From Datisca glomerata (Eukaryota; Streptophyta; Magnoliopsida; Cucurbitales; Datiscaceae), in NCBI GenBank assembly GCA_003255025.1, contig QANY01011973.1:178920-242919 (forward strand): a DNA stretch of 64,000 bases, read 5' to 3'. Below are positions 24,480 through 38,026 of this stretch, one piece after another. Every line of letters begins with the position of its first letter. Position 1 is the first letter of the stretch. Both the position numbers and the translations under genes were made by a program. A model generated the notes under the pieces. The model had not been told where the DNA came from, ran no database searches, and saw nothing but the letters and a program-made list of their open reading frames with translations.

Positions 24480-24860
24480 AAACTATCTGTAAAGAATATA
24501 TATGTTATATATGTTACATTTATAAACAATATAAACAAATAATATACAAATATATATGTTATTTGGTGTATAATTGTGTATATATATAATACATAAATAT
24601 ATATGACATATATAATAATATAAAATATAAAAGTTATATACACTATATAAGACATGCTTTTTATGAGTGTATATAAACGTGTGTGCGGATGTAACATTAT
24701 ATATACTCATATGCAAAGCTCACATCTATATGTATGTATCTATCTATATACATATATGTAATATATATAATATGTGTATATGTTTATATATACATATATA
24801 TACACACACATATATACGCACAGACATGCATGCATGTATGTGACATCTAAAGTATATAGA
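24480..24860. repeat. TA/TG-rich low-complexity tract
   Basis: Degenerate runs of tatata, tatgta and acacacatata. The open frames in this stretch on the minus strand are products of the simple repeat (Tyr/Ile-rich) and are not genes. Confidence 0.8.
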
Positions 24861-25312
24861 ATATATAATAACATATCTCTCTAATATCATTCGGTTACTA
24901 ATAATTTGGACAGAGCCAGAGTGAAAAATTTGGTTACTAATAAATAGGTAGAGAGAGATATTTAATGTTTATAATTGGATAGAGATACCAAAAATAGGGA
25001 GGATGAAAAATTTAAATAAAATTCAGTTATCTAATGTGTAAAGGGAGAAAGAGATTTAGCGGATATAAAAGAGAGAGAAATAGGGATGATGAGACATTTG
25101 AATACATAATAAAAAATGTCAACTAATAACTAACTAAAAAAGGAAAACTATTTAATATAACGAAATTTACTATATTAATTATTATTTATAAAAAAAATTA
25201 TATTTGATGTTTTTCAAAAGTCATGGAATTGAATATAAAATTGAAAAATATCTAAAATAGTATCATTTTTATTCCATTTAAGCACGCTCGATACAAACAT
25301 CATAATTATTAC

Positions 25313-25760
25313 TGTAGAGGCCTGAAATCATCTGGCCCAGACCTTAACTCACAAGCTCAAAAAGCCATCAAACCAATCTAGAGCCCAGACCTAAATGTTT
25401 TGGCCTACCATAGAAAGCAAGCATTTTTTTCCTATAAATATGAGACTTCTAGTTCATTCACAAAGTATTCACTATCTAAATTTCTACTCTAGATCTCTAG
25501 TCCTACGCTATCAAAATTATTGAAGTTAAATTTGCTAGGCGCCATATCTGTGTCAGTGTCAAATTGATACTTTTACGTTCACTCATTTCTTATTCTCAGA
25601 TTCATCATCCAATCATCGAGCGACACATGACAATAAAAGCTTGGCTCCCGAACTTATCATCCAATTATCAAGTTCACCATCCAATTTCAGTTTGTTATCC
25701 AAAAAATATACTCAATACAGCTCAAGAACTTGGCTCTTGGCAATAAGCACATTGTATTCT
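25313..25760 (+). mobile_element. Possible LTR fragment
   Basis: Starts TGTAGAGGCCTGAAATC and has a TATAAATA box at about 25434, followed by a CT-rich tract and a leader-like sequence. This resembles the U3-R organisation of a gypsy-type LTR. No partner LTR, primer site or coding part is in view, so the call rests on composition only. Confidence 0.22.
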
Positions 25761-26060
25761 CTCCTATCATATATAATCATGTTAATACATGCTAATCGAT
25801 GAACCGGTTGAACGAAAACAGCAACGAAAAAGAAACAATGCATCTTCAGAGACTTCCAATGTTATTGGAATTGAAGAATGTAAATTGAAACCAATGGTCA
25901 ACACAGACTACCTTCTTGTTGTACCTTTCTTTGCCAATCCTTATTTCTAAATCAATCCAAGAGCAAACCTCTGAAATCAACGGAGGACTCCAGATAGAGT
26001 CACACAGTACAATTCAGAGGTGATCTATGTAAAAATTAGCCCTACCAAATCTGTCAGCAT

Positions 26061-29000
26061 CTATACTGCTTTTACCACAATCGGACTCCTCACGTAGTGT
26101 TTACCGTCTGACCATACTATTTCTCCAAATACGTAGTCTTTTGCCACATTTGCTTCCTTCACCTTTAGAGTAACACTAAAGCTCTTCTCATCACCAACGT
26201 TATTGAACTTCAATCGTTTTGGATGAACGGCAGTTGATATTCCGTCTGGTTTTTTCACGCGAACTTTATATGTTCCTGGACAACCTACGTTCTTTAACGT
26301 TCGTGTTACGATTATTGAGCCAGAGAGTGTTGGGACTGTAATTGAAGGGTAGTTGAGGTTGGTTAGAGTGATGTTCTTCTGACATGTATAAGGACCCTCC
26401 GAGAATTGTGAGATTTGAGTTTCATTGTAACCTAGAGCACAGAGAAACAACAAATAATCTTTGGCATTTATGTCAAAAACCAGGCCAGGGTCCATAGCAC
26501 GGTTTGGTAAAAGGTGTCCCGCTCCATAACTGAAAGGTGTTGTGACGTAGTAAGAAGCATTGAGGATTGGCTCCCTGCTGTTATCCTGTAGGCTTGCTGT
26601 AAGTATATGAGAAAATAAGAGATCAAAAGAGAATTTTGCAAAAATAAACGTAGTTCACTTTCATCTTCTAACTTGAAATAAAAAAGAGAGATCCAATAAG
26701 AATATGATGTGGAAGAAATTTTAGATTTATTTTTGTATTGGTCATTCTTTATGAGCCAGTAATTATACCCACAATTTATAAGATTAAGAGGACAGCATGA
26801 TTTTTCTCACCAGTTGTCATGATTGCCGACTTGATAGCTGCAGGACTCCAAGTAGGATGGAGGGTTTTAAGCAGGCCAACCGCGCCAGAAACATGGGGAC
26901 ATGACATGGAAGTGCCTGATATCGAATTGAACTCAACACGCCGCTCATCAAATTCCTGATTGGTAGGCCCCTCTGCTTCAGTATAAGCAGCTATAATACT
27001 CACCCCTGGAGCTGTAATATCAGGCTAAACACAAAACAATCAGAAAGAGTTCAAAAACTTATGAAAGAAAGTCTATGCCTTAGACAACCTTAAGGATCTC
27101 TGGTGTAACTGTGTTCGGTCCCTTTGATGAAAATGCTGCCATGAATGGAGCTGGTTTTGCCCCCAACTCAGTTTTTACACGAGTGATAAAGGCCGTCGGA
27201 GACCTATCAATATTTTCAAAATTACATTAATAACCATGCTAGATATATTGAAGCTGCATGAGTTCATTAACGATTTATATGCTGAATTTTTTATTTTGCT
27301 AAGCATATTTCAAATGGGTTGTAGGAGAGAAATACAATATCCGCCACATCTAGTTTAGAATTCACGGTTATTTCATGTCAATCACGGTATCTTTATTTGA
27401 ATGTCTTACTTGGTCGAATTGATGTAGGTAAATACAGTGACCCCATCAGTGAAGTTGATATGAGAAGCAGGGAGGACATGAGGATCAGCTAGTATTTCGT
27501 TCCCGCTTAGCTCACTATTGGCTAGAATCATACCCACAGCACCCACCAACATGGCTTGCTCACCCTTGTCAACTCTTGCATTTACTCCACGGAGGCAGAC
27601 CAATATCTTCCCTGTCGCCTTCTTTGCATCGAGCGTACCAGCTTTACACAGTAAACTGAATGGTCCAAAACAACAGAGATTGTTGCTAAAGCAGTTCCAA
27701 AATATTACTATAGCATTGAAGATTTACTAATGGAAGTAGCAAAATTAGAGCACAAGTTCCTTACGCATCTTCGATTGATGCATTCGCCAATTTAACATCT
27801 GCAGCACTGATAAGCGGGTAAAACTTACCGCTCGGCAAGGCTTTAGATGACAAGCTTTCTCCCTGCAGAAGACGGCAGATCAATTCTAAGAATTGTGACT
27901 GACAATTTTCTGATATATCTGATCTATATTAATTGTGGAAGAGCAATTAGAGATGGAAAAAACCTCGATGCGCTTCTTGTTGCCGAGAACAACATAACTG
28001 AGGAACCTCCTGTCCATGGTGCTTGCTCCGACAGTGATCTGCCATGGCGCGATATTACTAACAGTACCGGCCGAAGGTCCGGAGTTTCCAGCAGAGCAAA
28101 CCACCACAATTCCATGCTTAACAGCATGAAATGAACCAATAGCGACACTATCGTTGAACAACGGAGTCGGATCGCCTCCCAATGACACAGACAAAACATC
28201 AACACCATCATGAATAGCTATATCAAAGGCGGCCAAAATGTCGGCGTCAAAGCATTCGTTTCCAGCCACCGGAGGCCAGCATACCTTGTACATTGCCACC
28301 CGTGCCCTAGGCGAGCCACCCTTAGCCGTTCCTTGGCCCAAGCCGAAGACGCTTGCTCCGGTAACGAAATTACCACCAGCTGTTGATAAGGTGTGAGAGC
28401 CGTGACCTTCATAGTCCCTTGGTGAATGAAATGTGGAGTTGAGCTCTCCAACCACTGCAGCATAACCTTTGTTGAAGTATCTTGCTCCGATTAGCTTCCT
28501 TCAATTGACCATTATATAAATCATGAACCCACCAAGTAATTTAGAGAGGGATTTCTTTGCAACATAAGCATAAACTGGGAAGAAATTAGCACAATTCCAT
28601 TACTCTTACAGATCATGAGAGCATAATTGTGAGAGTATGTTTGTTAGCGTTTGCTCTAAAAATATTTTATTGTATTAAAACTGTTATTATAAATTACATG
28701 CAGTTGATAAATATGATTGTTTAAAATATATTTTATACGTAGAAATATTTCTATAATAAACATATATTTTAATGTTTCTTAAAATATTTCTATATTCACA
28801 TGAATATATTTTAAAATATATATAAATATTTCTTAAAAAAATATTTACAACATGATTATTAACTAAGATTTATTATTTAAATGTATCAAAATTTATGGAT
28901 ATAAGTTAAAAGTTAATTCAAACAATTTTATTCCTTTTCTTTTCCTCTTCTTGATACATTTTTAAATGGTTCACACTCGTGTTTAATGAATTATGGTATG

Positions 29001-32000
29001 GAGTGATATTACTTTTGCGTGTTCTCAAATAAATCACTCATGATTTTCTAAAATGATGTGACTCAACTCGTAATTTTTTACGTATTACATGAGTACTTAA
29101 CAAACTTAACTATTTGTTTCAGTCAATATAATCTTTAACATTCTATTACATAAGAAAACATGTTAAGTTTTATGGATTAGTCTATGGTACAACTCTTGTA
29201 CCGTACAAATGCTGCTACATCTATATACATACGTACTAAAAGTAATATATATATATATATAATATGTGGTCAAAGTTTTAAGGCGTTATTAGGAATATAA
29301 ACTAATTTGAGAAGAAAACTGGGAAACTGGCTCCTAGACGCCTTGGAAACTAGAACGAATACTTTGGATAAAGGGTAATGATATATTATGACTAATGCAT
29401 TGAGTTATGGACAATCAGAGTCGGCGTAGAGATTGGATTAGAGAAAGAGATTATTCTAATTTAAGGGTATTCGAGTTTTGGACTGCCACTTCTTCCGTTT
29501 AATATTCTAATCTTTTTTTATCAATCATCAGAGTTGGGGATGTCAATAGGTAATGTATTGTATATATAGTCCCCTACCCACTACCCATGAAATTTTTAAA
29601 TGTTGGGTTTGTGGAATACTAAATTGGGAAGGGATATCGATGAGTGTTTTTCTACCCGTAACTGTGATAATTGATAATAAATTTTAAAATAACATAAAAT
29701 TATTTTTATATATTCATATTAAAATCTTATAATAATATTTTAAATTATAAAAATCAAAATCAAAATAAATTAAAACACATTTAAGTTCTAAATTTTTTTA
29801 AATTTAAACTTAATAAATGATCATAGTGATTTTCTTTTATTCTTAAATATATTTGCTGTTTGTTCTCTAACACTACAAAAATATACATACAATTATTTAA
29901 CGGAAAATAAAAACTAATGCATACAATTATAAAAATCTTCACCCTACCCATACCTTCATTTTTTTTGTTTACTCATACCTTAGCCCAATTATTTTAAAAT
30001 CCTCATGCCCTATCTGTTAGGGTCAGATACCTGTGGGCATCTAAATTCATGGGTAATTTTGTCATCCCTAATCCACATGCACATATTATTTATGTTGTGA
30101 GCCATTTTACGTTACAACTCATGTACAATATAAAGTCTTTTTTTATGTGTACATAAAGTTTATTCATATATGCATATTTTATATGCATATGTACATTAAA
30201 AATGACACTTAAACTTTATATGGGTTGTACTGTAGAATTATCCTTATGCTGTTTATCAAACTCGTAACTTTTTTCATTAATCACTTAGTTTAACATCGTC
30301 TATGCACAGTCGATACGAGCAAATAAATTATGATAAATCTTCTTAATTGTGATCAATTAGTGTTAATCAATGAGTGTAAATAAAATCTATAATATATATA
30401 GGTTTATCAAACAACAAAAATTAACCAACAAAGGCATATTATTTATTTTCCAGATAAGGAAAAGTCATTCCATATAAACGCATCTAAAATTCAAATGGGT
30501 TGAAAAAAATTATTCTCTTTTTAAGCTTTATGAGAAAGTTCCATATGAATATGGCTTTATAAATACCATTCCCTTTACTGAATATTCACCTTTTATACCA
30601 TTGATCTCACAGAGGCTTGTTTAAAGGTAGGCCATCCTACGTACATACTGCAATTTAAAGTGTTATCCCTCTATACATGGGATTGAAGTTCCAGTTTCAT
30701 TGTATTACTTGGATAAGAATTCTCGACAGCTTGAGAATCTAATAGGTGATAGTTTGATTAGATCAAGACCATTCAATTTGATAAAGACGGTATAAGTTTG
30801 ACGCAAAACTTAAATGTAATCTAAGACGTTTAGTTTTAATCAGACAATTTAGATAATATGAACTATCTCAACAATTGACTTTATCGACCGTCGAGAAACC
30901 CTTTCATATTAGTTCACACAAAGAAAAAGGTGAGTACCTGTTGCACTGAAATGCATGATCCCTTCCATTTTGGCAGACTCCTTTCCACCTTGAAGGAATT
31001 GGTCCCAACTCTTCATCACCAAAGCTTTTTGATTCTGGCCACACTCCTATATATTCCAATTTCATTCATAAAAGTAAAGATTCATTTAACTTTGATCTCT
31101 TTAGCTTTTATTTTCCTTGTTTCCTACTTTTCCATTTTAATTTTTTCTTAACAAAAAGTTTAATTCTAAAAATTAGGAAGAGCACGTGCAAAACATTGAT
31201 TTATGACCTAAAAATCAGCCTCTTTATTGGTAAAATTAATTAGTTATGCATTAAAAGATCTCCTTTGTATGCATGCTTAAGTCAACTATCCCTATTCATT
31301 ATCTTATTAATTAAAATCCTAACTAATTTCCAATAAAAAAATATAATTTTGATTTTAAAAATGTCAAATTAAGTAAAAATAAAAATAAAAAAAAGAAAAT
31401 TTACTCACCAGTGTCAAGATTACCAATGATTGTATCTTCACCAAACCTGGCCTTCTTCCAGATTGAATTAGAAGGAATATAACCATTATGTTCTAACCCC
31501 AAGAAGCTCCATGAACGAGTTGTGTGTAATTTTCTCCCTTTGTTCATGAACACTGACACTACTTTTGGATGTTCTAATGGCAGAAATATTTCATCTTATT
31601 AGCCAAAAAAATAGAGATTATTAAATAAATTATATATGAAAAACAAAATAAAAGGTGGAATTTAATTAATTTTCTTTTACTGGCTATCTCAGCAGCTACT
31701 TGGTCTTCTAACATTGCAGCAAATCCATTGATGTGCCTTGTGTATGAGTAAAAAATAGCTTCTTTTGCCACTTCATGACTGCAAATAATTAGTAAAAAAA
31801 ATTATATAGATTAATTAATTATTAATTACTTTGAAACCAAACACTACTACAAATTAATTCATTTTTCACGATGGGAATTCGGTACTAACCTTCCTAGGAA
31901 TGATCCCAGAAACTCATGGTGAGAGTCGGTTACCCGGTCTAAGTCGACCGGCATGACGTCCGGGCGGTGAGAATGCGCTCCGAGGTAAACAACATAAGAC

Positions 32001-32178
32001 TAGAGAGACTCATATAAATGAAAAGGAATCATAAGAAAGTAGAAAAAAATAAAACAAATTGAAGTAATGAAAAAAAAATGCTGACCCTTTTAACAGCAGA
32101 GGTGGGTGTAAGAAGGGAGAGAAGAAGAAGAAGAAACAGTAGGAGGTAAGGGGAAGGAGAACTAGTTAGCCTCCTCAT
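26061..32178 (-). CDS. Subtilisin-like serine protease, SBT5/AIR3-like (complete, 11 exons)
   Basis: A secreted plant subtilase, expected to act in the apoplast or cell wall. Exons in coding order: 32086-32178, 31890-31999, 31681-31778, 31409-31573, 30938-31046, 27964-28498, 27765-27862, 27410-27655, 27089-27203, 26811-27024, 26061-26596. All introns are GT-AG with matching phases, giving 772 aa, normal for the family. Residues 1 to about 28 form a Leu-rich signal peptide. An I9 propeptide follows ([15 protein letters not shown] to KVVSVF), then the catalytic domain with Asp154 (GNLDTG), His224 ([12 protein letters not shown]), oxyanion-hole Asn330 (CSAGNSGPS) and Ser562 ([11 protein letters not shown]). 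A PA-like insert spans roughly residues 380-500 and the C-terminal fibronectin-III-like domain ends SPIVVKAV. The many introns and the [11 protein letters not shown] start fit the SBT5.3/SBT5.4 branch. The substrate cannot be told. Intron 5 (2.4 kb) carries a MITE. All key residues are present, so it should be functional. Confidence 0.95.
29534..30071. mobile_element. hAT-like MITE in subtilase intron 5
   Basis: Ends TTGGGGATGTCAATAGG and, reverse-complemented, TTAGGGATGACAAAATT, the pattern of hAT-type non-autonomous elements in dicots. Internal pairs such as ctacccatgaa and acccatgaattta agree with inverted arms. About 540 bp, no coding. An 8-bp target duplication was not found. It lies well away from the splice sites of intron 5 (28499-30937). 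Confidence 0.6.
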
Positions 32179-32290
32179 TGCTGCTGCCTCTTATGGTGAA
32201 CTTCCCCTCTCTCTCTCTACTTGTCCTCTGTCAATGGAACAGAGAAGAAGGCATTGGTGTTTTTTGGGTTTAAAAGGGAAGGGAATGACA

Positions 32291-32298
32291 TTTATATA
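32291..32298 (-). promoter_or_regulatory. TATA box of the subtilase gene
   Basis: TATATAAA on the minus strand, about 115 bases upstream of the ATG at 32178, a normal plant spacing once a short 5' UTR is allowed. A CT/GA-rich tract (gagagagagag at 32210-32220 on the minus strand) lies between it and the ATG. Confidence 0.55.
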
Positions 32299-32575
32299 TG
32301 TTTAAAAATTTCTTAAACAGTTTAGAATTAATTATCTATATTTATTATTAGACATATTTTTTATTTGCTCACTCTTGATCAAAAGTAAAGAAAATTATTG
32401 GGTCGAAAATCGAAAAATTGGCTATCAACGAACTATTAGATATGATCTATTCAGTTAGATTTAAACAAATTAGATCAAATATGAAAAAAAAATTAATTTA
32501 AAATATAATATTTAATGCAAAAACACGTGGATCAGATCTTATCTATCTATATTTAGATGGACGATTAGATCTGAC

Positions 32576-33304
32576 TAGGGATGTCAATGGTGGATATTTA
32601 GTGGGTATGAATATACCCATTAAATGTTCATGTCAAATACTTACTACTCACACCCAACTGATACCCATACAAAATTAAATGAGTGAGTGTGAGTAATATT
32701 CACTAAAACATGGGTACCCAATGTAATACTCATATATTTTCTTTCTTGTTTGTTTTGAAACTAAAAGACTATTACTTATTTTCTTCTATCCGACCAATAA
32801 TTCTATTTTCATCATTCATTTCTATCTATTCACCGAACTATGATCATGGATATTAACAAAAAATTGATGAATTCTAATTTGTTTCAATAGTAAAATTGAT
32901 TAATATTACTATTGATTATTCGATTATAAAATTGACGATTTAGTCTGGTTCAATTATAAATTTGATAAATTTTACTTTGATTATTTGATTATAAAATTGA
33001 GATACAATTTGATGAGTTTTAGTTGGATTATTTGATTATAAAACCGGTCAGGCCGGCCATAGGCCTTGAAGACAAGACTCGTGATGACCCGGACCTGACC
33101 TGCAGGCTTTAATCGGCTTGGTACTGTTCAAGACTAGGCCGGTTCAGCCGGTTTTACGAGCCGAACCGGCTCGGTTGCCGCATCTACCCATACCCTACCT
33201 ATTATAATTGGTAAAAAATTATATATCCAATAAAATATTATACTCATTTATAGAGTTAAATAGCCGTGAATATTTTTACGCACTGAGCTTTTTGTCTATC
33301 CCTA
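32576..33304. mobile_element. hAT-like non-autonomous element upstream of the subtilase gene
   Basis: Left end TAGGGATGTCAATGG and right end, reverse-complemented, TAGGGATAGACAAAAAG. Flanking octamers gatctgac and aatccaac agree at 5 of 8 places, and the differences are all transitions, consistent with an old 8-bp hAT target duplication. About 730 bp, no coding. A GC-rich segment at about 33040-33185, rich in ccggtt/aaccgg, stands out from the AT-rich remainder and may be a second element. Confidence 0.6.
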
Positions 33305-34005
33305 AATCCAACCTAACTTCATCGCTATCATTCAGAGAGCCGAGCCGACTGTAGAAAATCTGTTTCCTGGAAATTGGATTTTGAAATGAAGACAAGAATC
33401 TCTAAAAATGTTTATCAAGTTTGCCAAGGTTAACCTCGAAATGGCCAATCAGGAACTTCCACATGAAGACAACCGGATACACTGTCATTGGAAGGTCAAA
33501 TTGCCAGCTTCTGAGGAGGACTTTGTTTTATAGATTAATAAAATTATTTTCTTTAATTATTTTCATTTTTTATATGTATATTTTTTGGGATGTAGTCTTC
33601 TTCAAGTGGAGCTTAGTGATATTGGTGATGGGGCGGTGGGATGCTCTTTCCAATCAAAGAAAGATTCAGAAAGTAGTAAATTAAGTCTCTTAATTTTTTT
33701 TAACCACGTGGAGAAAATGAAATTCAAACGCAAACACATACAACCATAAACAGAATTATTAAATGAAATCTTACAATATATATTTTAATAAAAAATCTAA
33801 TTTTTGTTATAAATAGTGCAATTAAGTTTATCGAAGTCTCGATGTGAGATATTTGACTTACACTTCAACAGTTTTTTTTTTAAATTAGAGCAGAGTGAAA
33901 TTTAAACACACACGCCTACGACGATAAACAGAGTCATCAAATTAAGTCTCCTAATCTGTAGAATGAATATTTGGCCTAATTTATCAATTTGGCACTTCTT
34001 ATGTC

Positions 34006-34043
<38 letters not shown>

Positions 34044-34275
34044 GTGTGTGTAAAGGGGTCTTTGGAGTATAGAACGATACGATAGATAGATGAGTTAAAA
34101 AACCAGGCACAGTATAAAGACGTAGGCTGATACGGAGGGCCTGCAGATTTATTCCTCTGGCAAAGACAATGAACATATTAGCTCCGTAACATTAATGACC
34201 CAAATGTGTTCGGTGAGGATTCCATAAAGTAAAGTTTGTGAGTTTGTGACATTTTTAGAGGACAGATCTCGTAAG
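33305..34275. other. Intergenic region with a TA microsatellite
   Basis: No supported gene. The frame at 33421-33684 has no recognisable motif and a hydrophobic AT-driven composition. A (TA)n run occupies about 34007-34040 and passes into (TG)n to about 34050. Confidence 0.5.
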
Positions 34276-35782
34276 TGTTGAGATTGTAATATAAAAATAC
34301 TGAAATTTTATTATATCTATTAAGATATTTTATTCTGATTAATAATAAATAATTTATTCTTATATCATGTGTAATAAATTATTGTAAAACGTGCACAAAC
34401 ATAATAATATTTGATTTATGAGTCATGTGTAGTTTAGTTCATGGGAACAAGATATTTAACCAAGAGTCATTTATAATTTATAAATATTTAATTTCACAGT
34501 CTAGTGAAGTTGAGTGACTTATAAGTACTCTCAATCTTGAGAGAATTATGAGCTTATATTTAATAACTTAGTTATTTTGATCTATTAAGAATGAGACTTT
34601 ATGAGTCAACGTATTCCATAGGTTGGATGACTTAAATATTAGATAGTGAATTCATAGATCCTCAATAGTAAAATTCATAGACATTTTTAATTAAGTGACA
34701 TAGTACCCATTAGATGATTTATTTGTGTGCTCATAATAAACTAAACGTTAAGTATCTCTGGTGGAGTACTAGAGATTTGATAATTATACTTGAGACATCA
34801 AGTATGAAAAATTATCACAGTTGACCGATAGAGTGAATTTGAAACCTAAAAATACAAATATATGTATAAATATTATGTCGATAGTAATTAACCTAATTAT
34901 ACACCGTACTATATTATAGATGAGCATTACATAATGAATAATAGGTCAATGATAGTTACGTAATATAGAATATATTTGGAGTTCAATTATGATTTTATAG
35001 TGAAGTTCATCATAACTAATAATTAATAAATTTGATTATAATTTTAATCGATAGAGTTTATTAATTATGTTGTCAAATGTATTTTTATCCTTATGATCCC
35101 CTTACTAGTCTCGAATTTCGATTACGTTGTGAAGGGACTTGTTTAATGAATAAGTGGCTCAACGTGGATATCTTATAATCAATCAAGTGATCTAAAAACT
35201 AACTCAATCTTATTCTAAAAGATCAATGATTAATTAAAATTTATTTATTTAATTTCAATTAATTCAATTTATAAATTATTTAAAATAAACACATACAAAC
35301 GGTTGGGAATTTTTACCAACCGTTGTATGCTCTCACATGTGTTACAATTGTAACACATGTGAATAGATGTGTTTCCAATATTTTTTTTTAACTGTTTTTG
35401 ATATAAACAGTTTTTTACTTCACCTTTTTTAATAATCAAGAAAAATGAAATGGCCAATTTTACTCGGTCTGAAGTCATTTTCCAGAAAGATTAATTGAAG
35501 TTAAATTATGGCCGAACATTTTTGTTTCAATAGAGAAAATGGCTTTGGCAGAATATTTTTTGTTAAAAGAAAAAAGGCATGAGTTAGTTTATGATTTGTA
35601 ACTACTCGACCGTTCACATGCTCGTAATTTTAGTTGACGGTTCGAGGAATAATAAGGAAGACTATGAAGTTTCAATTTTTGATCGTCACGCTTCAAGAAT
35701 TATTTTTCCTAATCCATAATTTAAATAAGTTGTTTTTCAAATAATTCAAGATCATGTATTTTTCGTTGTATCGATTCCTTCA
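34276..35782 (+). repeat. 5' LTR of copia element A
   Basis: Starts TGTTGAGATTG and ends cgattccttca. Aligns with 46234-47712. Contains two inverted-repeat patches, around aacggttggga/accaaccgtt and cacatgtgttacaattgtaa, near 35298-35365. Confidence 0.85.
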
Positions 35783-35783
35783 A

Positions 35784-35796
35784 TTGGTATCATAGC
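35784..35796 (+). other. Primer-binding site of element A
   Basis: TTGGTATCATAGC directly after the 5' LTR end, close to the plant copia initiator tRNA-Met site. Confidence 0.7.
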
Positions 35797-37064
35797 AAAT
35801 GTTTTGAATTATTCGAGGAACGCTTTGCAAAATTCTGTTGATTGTTTTTATTGATTTTGATAATCCCTTGCATAATCATTTAGATTTTACGTGTTTTTTT
35901 ATGTTAGTTATGTAATTAGAGAGAGAATCTAGGACGATATTATTTTTTCCTTTAGGATTCGTATTTAGAATTCTTGTAAACTTTCTTCAAAAAAGTTAGG
36001 ATTGTTATGATATAATTATTTATATCGGGTGGATATCGAACGATTCAAAAAAGGGAATGGAAAAACGGATGTAAACTCGCGTCCGCGTGGAAGGTCACAA
36101 CACGGACATAATCGGTATTTGGATCATAACTTTCTGATCCGATATTGGATTGAGTCGACTTAAAATCCTCTAGTAATATAACGCAAAGTCCCACAGTTTT
36201 GTGCTTCAAGAAGAAGATCGGATTCTGACGTTTTCTCTGTCAAATTTGAGGCTGAATATGACGTGTTTGGGAGTGACAAGAATTTTTCTATTTTTCTGGT
36301 TTGGTTCGTTAGAACGGGATCAATCTTATGAGGCAATGGGTGACGATCGACGGTGACCAGCAACTGTAAACCGTGGTGAGATCAACAAGCGGTAGACACT
36401 TCCGATGTTAGGGATCGATCTCAACTTAAAGATCAGTTTTAGATTTTCAATTAAGATAGGGTAGAGGTATGCAAGGTTATGGTATATTTTAGATATTTAT
36501 CTTTTACGCCCTACTGATTTTTTTATTATATTTTATACGTAGCATGCTTAGATAATTTTATTTTATGCACATCACATTTAGATACCATGTGATTTTAGGT
36601 TTCTAAAAAAATAAGCGTTTGTGATTGTATAATGAAGATAAAATTAAGCATAATCGATTAGGGTATAAAATAGCTAACCCTAGAAGCATGTAATTAGTTT
36701 TATTTAAATGTAATTTTTAATTTTAATAATCTCACTAGATATTTAATTTATCGTTATGAGATTATTAGAATTTAGATAAAAAATTATATTAACTTAAATA
36801 TAATACTAATTGAGCATGCTTGTTTAATCGAAGTAGATTGCTAAAGATTAGGTTGGTTAATTACCTAATGTCACTCAGTAACCCGCGGTAATAAAAACTC
36901 ACATTATTTAAAAAATCAAGTAGGAGAGAGATTTTTAACCGAAACTCACGATCTCCATTATTTGATCATAGTAAGATGACATAGTACCTCATTTTCAATC
37001 TTGGAAGCTCCTTAAAGGAGGGTATATGAAGTATTAGATATACAAGTATGGTCTTCGTAATGAT
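35797..37064 (+). other. 5' untranslated and pre-gag region of element A
   Basis: Non-coding leader of element A up to the insertion of B. It includes a phrase (tgtcactcagtaacccgcgg, then tctccattatttgatcatag) that resembles one in the leader of element B (about 39500-39600), suggesting the two families are related. Confidence 0.45.
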
Positions 37065-38026
37065 TGTGGGGGGTTATGCCTCAAAGTATGTGTATTGACA
37101 TTTTGATATGAAATTTAGTGAGAATTACATTTTTCTCACAATTATTCTTTTAAATTATTGTTGAATAATTTATATAAATATCTAAAAATTCCATAGTCAT
37201 TAATGAGACAATGATCTTGTTTTAGTACGAGAGGATTAAGATCATAAATAATGAATAAAATTGTCAGCAATATATTAAAGTGTGGAATGTTTAATGAATG
37301 GTTGCTAGTATGGTTCACTAAGCATTATGAATGCGTGTGATCTAGATCCAGATCATTGATGTGGATAGACATCTTAGTGATTTAGTACTTTATATAATGA
37401 GATTATATATGATTGGATCGATGTGAATTCATATATTTATCAACGCGCCATTTATCATAAAGATTTAATACACATCAATTTGATGATCATATGTAGATCA
37501 GTTTGAATCCTGAGTATTCATGAACTCTTATATATGTCTACTGGAACTTTTGATTCACTCGTTACAATTTGTTTGTGAAACATGCTAGTGACTTTTGTTT
37601 TGGAGATTTAGTGATATGAATGGCTGAGAACATGATCTTGACATAGACTACTGTAGTGGAGGTGCAACACTCAGTGTCACAGTTGTGCACCATTATACAG
37701 TGGGTCCCACTATATTGAGTAATTTAAAATTAAATATTATTTTTAATTTTTAATTATTTCTAAATATTGATTGGTTTCGCTAGGACGCTTGATTTAAACT
37801 ACAAGAGTTATATGATTACTAACCTTGTATGTTGTTAATTTAATATAAAAATATATAATAGATACTGACTGATTGAAAAAGAGTTTTCAATAAAAAGTTT
37901 TTTTTGGCTATCGTTGCTTTGAGCAATTTTATTTTACGAAGAGATTCATTTTTTTATTAAAAGTTTAATTTTTTAAATGGTCACGCGCCACATGCTTCCG
38001 CCGCGCACTAGCCGCGACGACCAACA
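37065..38026 (+). repeat. 5' LTR of element B
   Basis: Begins TGTGGGGGGTTATGCC and ends gacgaccaaca. Aligns in reverse with the solo LTR at 54509-56776. It lacks a segment of roughly 400 bp that is present there (between aattatttctaaatattg and the cgctaggacgcttg block). Confidence 0.8.

Noticed and set aside
24404..24716. Tyr/Ile-rich open frames on the minus strand
   Set aside because: They are translations of a TA/TG simple-repeat tract.
27518..28134. Plus-strand open frames of 70-95 codons inside the subtilase gene
   Set aside because: They are antisense shadows of exons 6-8.
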